From contig JAHIYL010000097.1 of assembly GCA_018815145.1 (NCBI GenBank), positions 1 to 6,403 of the forward strand: a stretch of 6,403 nt of DNA, given 5' to 3'. Shown here piece by piece: positions 1 to 6,182 of this stretch (its first letter is position 1; every line of letters begins with the position of its first letter). The notes under the pieces were generated by a model. The model was not told where the DNA came from and made no database searches. It saw nothing but the letters and a program-made list of their open reading frames with translations. The translations under genes and the position numbers were made by a program. The DNA is from Nanobdellota archaeon. Its GTDB lineage: Archaea > Nanobdellota > Nanobdellia > Woesearchaeales > GW2011-AR15.

Positions 1-1
1 G

Positions 2-781
2 ATTGATTACTATCCTATATGCAATGATGAAAACGACTATTATATTGAACCCATTGGTGAATACCCATGCAGATCAGGAGAATTGATGTCATTGGATTCA
101 GATGGGATGATATGCAATCCCTTTACAGGTAAATTGATGCTTCCCGGAGTAGATAGTTATAACCCTGAGCCACAGTATTTCTGCAAAGGATACTATGAGA
201 ACATACCGCTTTGTCATGGAGATCAGCAGATGTATGCAAGATACTGCGATTACGGGGAGATTCCTGACTTTATGTATGATTCAGCTTCTGTCCTAAGAGA
301 ATTGACAGATGAAGAAGCCTGGTTTAATTGTGTGCCTAAAGCGGGTCAAAATAAACTTTATAAAATTGTTACAGAAGAGCCACTGGAGCTTTTCAGGGAG
401 TCAACTTGTACAGACGATTATTACATGGAATGCAAAAATCTTAAAGATTCTGCATTATGTTGGACAGAAAGCAAATTATTGATGATTGCAGATGAAAATA
501 ATGAAGTGTGTGAACCATATTATGGAAGATTTATGGGTGTTGGTGCTTTTTGTGGTGAAGCTGATAAAGAATATGAACATGATTTCAGAGAGGAGACGGA
601 CCAATGTTATAAAGATCAGGAACTGGTTTCGATGTTTTGTGGGAAGCCTTGGTCACCAATCAGAGAAGGACTTGAATTCAAAAAGATTGATCATGTAGTA
701 AAGAAATATGATGAGTCCAGATTCAAATGCCTCTCTTATGATAGCGGTCTGACATATGAAGTAGTGTATAATCAACCATAG
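2..781 (+). CDS. Cysteine-rich repeat lipoprotein copy 1, C-terminal part (5' end outside window)
   Basis: The frame is open from base 2 to the TAG at 779-781, giving 259 residues. The gene starts outside the window. A TTG at 83 and ATG at 86 lie in frame, but repeat homology continues upstream of them (for example YYPIC at residues 4-7), so they are not the start. The fragment matches units E and F and the tail of the two complete copies downstream. Unit E has cysteines at residues 7, 38, 61, 71, 82 and 110, with the signature ICNPFTG at 37-43. Unit F has cysteines at 136, 144, 153, 170, 184, 202, 213 and 243. The tail GLTYE resembles the copy 2 end. Oddities are an extra cysteine at 23 and a decayed signature in unit F (CEPYYG instead of CNPFTG). 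It is expected to be a lipid-anchored extracellular protein like its neighbours, but its own signal peptide is not visible. Function is unknown. The coding call is secure. Confidence 0.93.
   Translation: MDYYPICNDENDYYIEPIGEYPCRSGELMSLDSDGMICNPFTGKLMLPGVDSYNPEPQYFCKGYYENIPLCHGDQQMYARYCDYGEIPDFMYDSASVLRELTDEEAWFNCVPKAGQNKLYKIVTEEPLELFRESTCTDDYYMECKNLKDSALCWTESKLLMIADENNEVCEPYYGRFMGVGAFCGEADKEYEHDFREETDQCYKDQELVSMFCGKPWSPIREGLEFKKIDHVVKKYDESRFKCLSYDSGLTYEVVYNQP
20..730 (+). repeat. Repeat units E and F of copy 1
   Basis: Unit E runs from the codon of Cys7 (base 20) to Cys110 (ending at 331). Unit F runs from Cys136 (407) to Cys243 (ending at 730). The signature TGCAATCCCTTTACAGGT at 113-130 is nearly the same as in the downstream copies. 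The segment before unit F reads PLELFRESTC, matching the x-E-L-[YF] helix-like stretch that precedes the first cysteine of units in the other copies. Confidence 0.8.
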
Positions 782-799
782 GAAATACCATTATGTGGA

Positions 800-807
800 T
801 TTAGATA
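800..807 (+). promoter_or_regulatory. Possible archaeal TATA box upstream of copy 2
   Basis: TTTAGATA ends 24 bases before the ATG at 832. It differs at one position from the archaeal box A consensus TTTAWATA. Its centre is about 28 bases before the ATG, so a transcript starting there would have almost no leader, in line with the missing ribosome-binding site. A bacterial reading, with TAAAAT at 811-816 as a -10 element, is possible, but I see no convincing -35 element. Confidence 0.35.
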
Positions 808-831
808 TTGTAAAATAGAACACAAACAAAA

Positions 832-897
832 ATGAGATTAAATAGAGTATCTGCATTTTTTTTCATAACTGCAATATTTGTGTTTATCTTATCAGCA
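832..897 (+). other. Lipoprotein signal peptide of copy 2
   Basis: Residues 1-22 have a short basic start, a hydrophobic core rich in Phe and Ile, and the lipobox Leu-Ser-Ala before Cys23. Cleavage by lipoprotein signal peptidase or an archaeal equivalent would leave lipidated Cys23 followed by Gly. The 14 bases from the Cys codon (898-911) are identical to those at 3581-3594 in copy 3. Confidence 0.88.
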
Positions 898-3429
898 TGC
901 GGAGGAGGAGCTGCAACAGAAGCACCTGCTGAGCCCACACCTGAATCTGCGCCGACAGTCGAATCAACACCAAGTTTTGCAGTGATCCTTGCCGGAGACC
1001 TCTTGAAAAGTCAGGAATGCACAAGCAGTGATTTTTTTAGAAAGGGAGAAAATATCTTCCTGAGGATAAACAAGGGCCTTGAGGTTTGCAGTCCTGATGC
1101 GATAGATGCATCTGATCCTGATGCTGCAGTGAATATTGGTGATATGATTTTCTTAGAGACTGTCTGCACAAATGTATTCGAGGAAGGCAGGGAATGGGAT
1201 GAGCATTCGACATTCGCTGATAATTTGGGTCAGTATAGGATTGAGAGAGACAAGATCAATGCATTGGATCTTGGTGTTCAGGAATGCTTTCAATATGCTT
1301 CTGATAAATATATACCGGTTGAATACTATGAATGCAGGGATAATGTGTATATATATAGGGATGTCAGCCAAATAGCTGGATGCAGCGGAACAGGGATTAG
1401 ATACTTTGACACAATGTTTGATGTGATTGATAAATCCTTATGTACTTCAGAGGATTATACGCAGATAAGACGGACAACAGATGGTGAAGAGTATTATGAT
1501 CTTTTTGTCTGGATTCCTGACCCTGACAAAAAATATGTTGATATAGAGCTTGCGATGCTCATGGATGAAGAAGGTAAGATATGCAATCCCTTCAATGAAA
1601 ATATGCGGGTTTTAGAGGATGCATACAATTTCTGTGATCCTCTGGAAGATGCAGTGCTGGATGGGCTTAGACCAAGGTATGGATACTGTATCAGGGAAGA
1701 CAGGGAAACAGAGGCAAAACCATATGTATGCAAGCTTCCGGATTCAGGGATTGAATTTTTTGTCCTTGACCCCTATAGTGAAGAAGAGAGTGATTATCTG
1801 GGATGGTATTGCGACACTGATGCTCCGGCAAGCCTTATCATGCCAAGGACAATTGTGGATTTTTATGAGATGCATCCAGAATACTGCCAGTATCAGAATT
1901 ACTACAGAGATGACTATTCGATATATGAGATGGTGGCAGATCATGATAACTTAGTCTGCAATCCTTTTACAGGTGAACATGTTCCGGCTTTCTATTCTCC
2001 TCCTGTTCATGAGTTCTGTGATCTGGGCTATGAAGAACCGGACTATTCATTATCGACAGGATACTGTCTGGGAGAGAACCATGATATCCCTGCTGTTGCA
2101 GAAGTATGTACAACTGATCTGCCGATTACTCACATTGCCTTCACAACAAGTATCGTCAGGTATGTCCCTTATGATAAGATTTATGGGCTGAAATGGAAGT
2201 GTGATGGTTCCTTTTATGGTAAAACTAAAAGTGTCAAAGAGATGTACAGGATGAATTGCCCCTCAAATTATTATGAAATATATTATGAGGAAAAGGACAA
2301 TGTTGAGGAAATCAGAATCTATGAAGACCAGGGAATGCTGTGCTGTCCTTATGATGATGAGGATAATAGGATTGTTCCAATTGAGACAGGATGCAGAAAA
2401 ACTGATGAATCGCCGAATATTGATCCGGAAAATAATGTATTTGAGTGTCAAGATGGTAATATAGTTTCAAGATATGATACATTATTGTCCTTTACATTGG
2501 ACTCACAATCACGTGTGATATTCAGTTACCCTGTTTACAGGCATATTGATCCACAGACTACATACAAGTATTGCGATAATGGAGAAGCCAAGGACAAGCC
2601 ACTGTCCCTGATTGCAACGGATCATTACTGCTATGAAGGTTCTGATTGGGTTAAGTATGACAAAGTCATGGGCGAAAAAAATACAGAGTCTCCAAATGAG
2701 GATATAATGCTCGTTATGGACTCTGCAGGAAATGTATGTAATCCCTTTACAGGTCAGAGGATGCACGCAGATTATTTTGAACAGGAACCTGGCCAATTCT
2801 TTTGTTTTGATTATTATGATGATACATCCACTTTTCAGTGCCTTGATGATAGGGAAATACATGTGGCAAACTGCGTGTTCAATCCTCAGAATTCTTTTGT
2901 TGGTAATTCCTGGAGATATGATCATGATGTGACGAATGTTCGAGTTCTTAAGGAACTCTTTGGAAAAGAAGCCCTGTTCAACTGTGAAGATACTGATTTT
3001 GATGGCTATTATGAAATTGTTCCCAAGGGATTGGATGAACTTTATATTGAGACAGGCTGTCCTGGAAATTTTGATCATTACTATATCTTATGTGATCCTG
3101 AAAATCAAGCTAACTGCAACCGGTTTGGTGTTCTGATGCTTACCGGTCCTCGAAGGACAGTATGCAATCCTTTTACAGGAGAGATAATTCCTATTGATGA
3201 TTTCTGCACATTGGATATAATTGAGGAAAAAAATCAATTAGGTGCAATGTGCTACAATGACCAGCATTTGCCTATCATAATACACCGATGTGAAGGTTAT
3301 ACACCTGAATTGGAGGATTTTGATTTTGACTTCAATTTTGATTTAATATATCATGAAGCAGACATAGCAGGAGACTGTGTTACCTCAGATGGTGGACTGA
3401 CTTATGAATATCAGAGTCTGCTTCCGTGA
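832..3429 (+). CDS. Large acidic cysteine-rich repeat lipoprotein, copy 2 (complete, 865 aa, unknown function)
   Basis: This protein is predicted to be lipid-anchored and extracellular, and I recognise no named family. Residues 1-22 form a signal peptide (R2 and R5, then a hydrophobic core) with lipobox LSA before Cys23, followed by Gly-Gly-Gly. Residues 27-48 are a Pro/Glu/Thr/Ser tether. Six degenerate units follow, with cysteines at A 63-86-112-152-168-184, B 204-251-268-286-300-327, C 352-376-396-412-426-457, D 476-504-505-521-539-581, E 600-636-658-670-681-718 and F 743-754-762-778-792-807-820-849. The signature C-N-P-F occurs at 251, 376, 636 and 778; unit D has C-C-P-Y at 504. By hand count there are about 160 Asp+Glu against about 60 Lys+Arg. 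No catalytic motif, CxxC redox pair or further membrane span is visible. ATG 832 is chosen because the signal peptide begins there. It has no clear ribosome-binding site. It lies 50 bases after copy 1 and ends in TGA. Confidence 0.96.
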   Translation: MRLNRVSAFFFITAIFVFILSACGGGAATEAPAEPTPESAPTVESTPSFAVILAGDLLKSQECTSSDFFRKGENIFLRINKGLEVCSPDAIDASDPDAAVNIGDMIFLETVCTNVFEEGREWDEHSTFADNLGQYRIERDKINALDLGVQECFQYASDKYIPVEYYECRDNVYIYRDVSQIAGCSGTGIRYFDTMFDVIDKSLCTSEDYTQIRRTTDGEEYYDLFVWIPDPDKKYVDIELAMLMDEEGKICNPFNENMRVLEDAYNFCDPLEDAVLDGLRPRYGYCIREDRETEAKPYVCKLPDSGIEFFVLDPYSEEESDYLGWYCDTDAPASLIMPRTIVDFYEMHPEYCQYQNYYRDDYSIYEMVADHDNLVCNPFTGEHVPAFYSPPVHEFCDLGYEEPDYSLSTGYCLGENHDIPAVAEVCTTDLPITHIAFTTSIVRYVPYDKIYGLKWKCDGSFYGKTKSVKEMYRMNCPSNYYEIYYEEKDNVEEIRIYEDQGMLCCPYDDEDNRIVPIETGCRKTDESPNIDPENNVFECQDGNIVSRYDTLLSFTLDSQSRVIFSYPVYRHIDPQTTYKYCDNGEAKDKPLSLIATDHYCYEGSDWVKYDKVMGEKNTESPNEDIMLVMDSAGNVCNPFTGQRMHADYFEQEPGQFFCFDYYDDTSTFQCLDDREIHVANCVFNPQNSFVGNSWRYDHDVTNVRVLKELFGKEALFNCEDTDFDGYYEIVPKGLDELYIETGCPGNFDHYYILCDPENQANCNRFGVLMLTGPRRTVCNPFTGEIIPIDDFCTLDIIEEKNQLGAMCYNDQHLPIIIHRCEGYTPELEDFDFDFNFDLIYHEADIAGDCVTSDGGLTYEYQSLLP
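1018..3378 (+). repeat. Six degenerate six-cysteine units in copy 2
   Basis: Units run from first to sixth cysteine: A 1018-1383, B 1441-1812, C 1885-2202, D 2257-2574, E 2629-2985 and F 3058-3378. The common plan has six steps: a first Cys preceded by E-[LM]-Y; an aromatic stretch; D-x-x-G-x-x-C-N-P-F-T-G with the second Cys; F-C as the third; C-x(n)-[IL]-P-x(5)-C as the fourth and fifth; and [WYF]-x-C-[DE] as the sixth. The IP-x(5)-C feature is clear in units A, C and F. Unit D has C-C-P-Y and lacks the fifth cysteine. Unit F has two extra cysteines at 754 and 762. Confidence 0.8.
3316..3345 (+). repeat. Imperfect GAYTTY hexamer run in copy 2
   Basis: Five consecutive hexamers of the GAT-TTT type encode Asp-Phe-Asp-Phe-Asp-Phe-Asn-Phe-Asp-Leu (residues 829-838). 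Copies 1 and 3 have no such alternation at the matching place, between the fifth and sixth cysteines of unit F. The run is in frame and would form an amphipathic strand with alternating acidic and aromatic side chains. Confidence 0.65.
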
Positions 3430-3477
3430 ATTAGTAATTTAATAAAATTTGCAGTCTGACTCAAAGGACACATTCAA

Positions 3478-3492
3478 GGAAAATTTTAAATA
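3478..3492 (+). promoter_or_regulatory. Possible archaeal BRE plus TATA box upstream of copy 3
   Basis: GGAAAA at 3478-3483 fits the RNWAAW pattern of a TFB recognition element. It is followed after one T by TTTAAATA at 3485-3492, an exact match to the archaeal box A consensus. The box centre lies about 26-27 bases before ATG 3515, which would place the transcript start at or next to the ATG. Such AT-rich strings can also arise by chance in this composition. Confidence 0.45.
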
Positions 3493-3505
3493 CTTAAAAG
3501 CAATC

Positions 3506-3509
3506 AGGA
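3506..3509 (+). promoter_or_regulatory. Ribosome-binding site for copy 3
   Basis: AGGA stands five bases upstream of ATG 3515. It is the only clear Shine-Dalgarno-like element before a start in this window, and it supports ATG 3515 over the upstream TTG at 3449. If transcription starts at the ATG, as the TATA box position suggests, this site would matter only on a readthrough transcript from copy 2. Confidence 0.5.
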
Positions 3510-3514
3510 TTAAC

Positions 3515-3580
3515 ATGCGAATAAAGAGTAGTATTCTAACATGTTTTTTTCTAATTTCGCTGGTCCTTTTGCTCTCTTCA
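3515..3580 (+). other. Lipoprotein signal peptide of copy 3
   Basis: Residues 1-22 contain R2 and K4, a Leu/Ile/Phe core and the lipobox Leu-Ser-Ser before Cys23. Cys10 lies inside the removed peptide and is not part of the mature protein. Confidence 0.88.
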
Positions 3581-6106
3581 TGCGGAGGAGGAGCAGAGGC
3601 TGAAATTTCCACCCCAGTTCCTGCTGAACCAAAAATAGAAGAAGTTCCAGATTTGAAATGGTCTGTTGTGACTGTTGATAAACTTGAATTCCAGTGCAGT
3701 GAAGGAGACTTCTTTGTTCTCGAAGACAAACTGTTTCTGAAATTAAAACGATTTCAGTATGCATGTACACCAACACTTGAAGAATATGAGTGGAAATTGG
3801 GTGAATTGACTTCAATTAAACAAATTTGTCCATTGCTTTTTTCAGAAGACCAATATTGGGATGCATCAAAAACCTTTGAAGATAGCCTTGGATCTAAACA
3901 GATGGACAGTGAAGATTTTGCTGCACTTGATATTGACATAGAGAACTGTCCTGAATCAATCCCAACTGAATACTACAATTGTGCAGAAAACATATATTTA
4001 TACAGGGACATCAGCGATTCTGCTGACTGTGTCGATGGAAAAATTAAGCCATACACTACGTTGTTTGAATTCTTGAAAAAGCAGGATACTGATGACAGAT
4101 GCCTTGACACAGATTGGACTCAGATAGACAGATTTACTGACGGATATGCGTATTTTGATGTGAATGGGCTGTTACCCAACATTGATACAGGTCTTTCCAA
4201 AGAACCTGCTCCCGGATTCATATTGGACAATAATGGAAAAATCTGCAATCCTTTCAATGATAAAACAAGAGAGCTTGTGGATCCAAATCTGTTTTGTGAC
4301 CATGGATATGAACCTATGAAAGATATTGATAGTAAGACTTCTGATTTTGGATACTGTATTGGTGCTTCAAAAGAAGAGGAAGCAAAGGCATACTCTTGTA
4401 AGACAAGCCGTCATCCAGAAAAAGAAAATATGGTTACTGAACTCGTTATTCTTGAACCTTATACTGAAGAACAGAAAAAGTACCTGAGCTGGTATTGTCT
4501 GGATTATTCTTTGGGAGGAGTTGAGATTCTTAACAGGCTTAAAGAAAAGACAATTGCTGAGTTATATGAAGCATTCCCTGAGAACTGCAGAGATGGTATT
4601 TACCACTACAGCGGTGAATATGTCAGCGACAGCTTACTAGCAAATTCCTATGGAGAGATTTGCAATCCATTTACAGGCGATATGCAGAAGGTCGAAGAAT
4701 TATGTGATATTGAATATTCAGAAAGCCAACTTCAGGATGGCATCACATGTCTGGGTGAATACTATAATATTCCACATGTAGGTGCTGATTGTACTTTCAA
4801 AATGCCTGAACCAGGTAATTTGTTTCATGCTTTTGTAGTTTATCCTGTGCCTTATGAAAGAATAGATGATCTATCATGGTATTGCGATGGATCAGATCCT
4901 TCTATAACTAGAAAAACACTTTATGAGCTTTATTCAAAATACTGTAGCTCTGAATACTATTATTATGACTATAACTCAGATGAATTTATTGTCTATGAAA
5001 ATAATGGATTCACATGCTGTCCTAATGACGGCAGCATTGTTAAGATTGAAGAAGGTAATGATTGCGGTTTTAAACCAATTATAAACCCAAAAATGGCATT
5101 TGACGAGCCTGAATTTACTGAAGGAAGATGTGACTTGAATGGTAATTATTTTGAAAAGTATTTTTATGATGTTAGAGTACAATTTAATGATGAGTATATT
5201 GAAAGATATGATCTGCGAAAAAAACTCGATCCCTGGACAACATACAAGTATTGTGATGGAGGTGAAGTAAAGGATAAACCATTATCACAAATAGCACAGG
5301 AGCATGGATTAAGTGAAGGTCACGATTATTTTTCATATACTGGAGAATTTGTAGTCCCATCATCATTTGATAGAGACCAAAGAGAACCTGAAGAGGACAT
5401 ACTGCTCGTCATGGACTGGAATGGATATGTAAGAAATCCCTATACAGGTCAACCAATGCCGGTTGTACCTCTTAAAGACTCACCAGATGAGCTACACTTC
5501 TGCATATATACTTATGAATTATACGGTGCGAGTTATCAGTGCTTAGGAGATAGGGAGTTCCTGGAAATATACTGTATGTTTAATCAAGATATGGATTTGC
5601 CGTATGACTATGATCATTCAGCGACTCATGTTGAACTGCTCAAGGAACTTTCAGAACAGGAAGCACCATTTAACTGTGTCGATACAAATAATGACTTGAC
5701 ATATGAAATAGTCGGTGAGTCGCTTTCTGAATTATTCTCTGAATCAGTGTGCGTGGATGGCATAGACTATATCCTTTGTGATCCAACAGATGATGTCATG
5801 TGCAATGAGGAGGGTGTATTGATGCTTTTAGATGAAAATGATAAAGTTTGTAATCCGTATCTACCAGATTATGAGGAACCTTACACTATTGGCGCACCCT
5901 GTATTGGTTTGAAAAAAGTTGATCCCATCTGCAATTATAATCAACTGCTTATAGTATATGAATGCAAACAACCCTATGCAGAAAATATTGAAGGAATCAC
6001 TTTCCCTGATAAAGTCAATTTTGTATACAGAGCAATTACTGACAGTGTAGTCATGTGTGAATATAATACTGATGATGGAAAGTATTATCCCAAAACTACT
6101 ACTTAG
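3515..6106 (+). CDS. Large acidic cysteine-rich repeat lipoprotein, copy 3 (complete, 863 aa, unknown function)
   Basis: This is a full-length paralogue of copy 2 with the same order of parts. Residues 1-22 are a signal peptide with lipobox LSS before Cys23, then Gly-Gly-Gly and a short Pro/Glu tether to about residue 47. Cysteines per unit are A 61-84-105-145-156-172, B 196-244-261-281-295-328, C 358-383-397-412-426-457, D 477-501-502-517-539-580, E 663-676-687-721 and F 746-755-763-779-796-806-817-848. Unit E lacks its first two cysteines: Leu599 and Arg640 stand in their places, and the signature there reads RNPYTG. The frame is open back to a TTG at 3449, but ATG 3515 is preferred. It puts the signal peptide at the N-terminus, gives nearly the same length as copy 2, and has AGGA five bases upstream. 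The best-conserved block with copy 2 is TTYKYCDGGEVKDKPLSQIA at 576-595. The gene lies 85 bases after copy 2 and ends in TAG. Function is unknown. Confidence 0.96.
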   Translation: MRIKSSILTCFFLISLVLLLSSCGGGAEAEISTPVPAEPKIEEVPDLKWSVVTVDKLEFQCSEGDFFVLEDKLFLKLKRFQYACTPTLEEYEWKLGELTSIKQICPLLFSEDQYWDASKTFEDSLGSKQMDSEDFAALDIDIENCPESIPTEYYNCAENIYLYRDISDSADCVDGKIKPYTTLFEFLKKQDTDDRCLDTDWTQIDRFTDGYAYFDVNGLLPNIDTGLSKEPAPGFILDNNGKICNPFNDKTRELVDPNLFCDHGYEPMKDIDSKTSDFGYCIGASKEEEAKAYSCKTSRHPEKENMVTELVILEPYTEEQKKYLSWYCLDYSLGGVEILNRLKEKTIAELYEAFPENCRDGIYHYSGEYVSDSLLANSYGEICNPFTGDMQKVEELCDIEYSESQLQDGITCLGEYYNIPHVGADCTFKMPEPGNLFHAFVVYPVPYERIDDLSWYCDGSDPSITRKTLYELYSKYCSSEYYYYDYNSDEFIVYENNGFTCCPNDGSIVKIEEGNDCGFKPIINPKMAFDEPEFTEGRCDLNGNYFEKYFYDVRVQFNDEYIERYDLRKKLDPWTTYKYCDGGEVKDKPLSQIAQEHGLSEGHDYFSYTGEFVVPSSFDRDQREPEEDILLVMDWNGYVRNPYTGQPMPVVPLKDSPDELHFCIYTYELYGASYQCLGDREFLEIYCMFNQDMDLPYDYDHSATHVELLKELSEQEAPFNCVDTNNDLTYEIVGESLSELFSESVCVDGIDYILCDPTDDVMCNEEGVLMLLDENDKVCNPYLPDYEEPYTIGAPCIGLKKVDPICNYNQLLIVYECKQPYAENIEGITFPDKVNFVYRAITDSVVMCEYNTDDGKYYPKTTT
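3695..6058 (+). repeat. Six degenerate six-cysteine units in copy 3
   Basis: Units run A 3695-4030, B 4100-4498, C 4586-4885, D 4943-5254, E 5309-5677 and F 5750-6058. Each aligns with the unit of the same letter in copy 2. Unit E begins at Leu599, where copy 2 has Cys, and carries AGA (Arg) at 5432-5434, where copy 2 has TGT (Cys). Confidence 0.8.
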
Positions 6107-6119
6107 ATATCTTTAAAAT

Positions 6120-6182
6120 ATGAAAAAAATCCAATTTTATGCAATCATAGCAATTGTTGCTTTTTCAATAATTTTGACATCA
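6120..6182 (+). other. Lipoprotein signal peptide of copy 4
   Basis: Residues 1-21 contain K2-K3, an Ile/Ala/Val core and the lipobox Leu-Thr-Ser before Cys22 (codon 6183-6185). Confidence 0.87.

Larger units (their letters stand above)
3430..3514 (+). other. Intergenic spacer between copies 2 and 3
   Basis: This 85-base AT-rich gap is the longest non-coding stretch. It holds the BRE/TATA-like element and the AGGA described separately. I see no hairpin with a T-run that would terminate transcription after copy 2. Confidence 0.6.

Noticed and set aside
83..88. TTG/ATG as the true start of copy 1
   Set aside because: The frame is open to the window edge and residues upstream match unit E of the paralogues. 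A start here would also lack the signal peptide seen in the other copies.
898..960. Ala/Pro/Glu/Thr-rich stretch after the lipobox as evidence for a Chloroflexi-type bacterium
   Set aside because: Such tethers occur in lipoproteins of many lineages and do not identify the host.
2509..3078. Open frame of 189 codons on the minus strand
   Set aside because: It lies wholly inside copy 2, opposite clearly conserved repeats, and has no recognisable protein features. It is a by-product of the sense-strand composition.
3449..3514. Upstream extension of copy 3 to a TTG start at 3449
   Set aside because: It would add 22 residues before a good lipoprotein signal peptide and break the length match with copy 2. 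ATG 3515 has AGGA at proper spacing.
5432..5449. Copy 3 unit E as a sequencing error (RNPYTG instead of CNPFTG)
   Set aside because: AGA against TGT/TGC needs two base changes, the frame is intact, and a second cysteine of the same unit is lost too. A real substitution is more likely.
6105..6112. AGATATCT palindrome next to the copy 3 stop
   Set aside because: It is an eight-base palindrome with no T-run or longer stem. It is too small to call a terminator or operator in AT-rich sequence.
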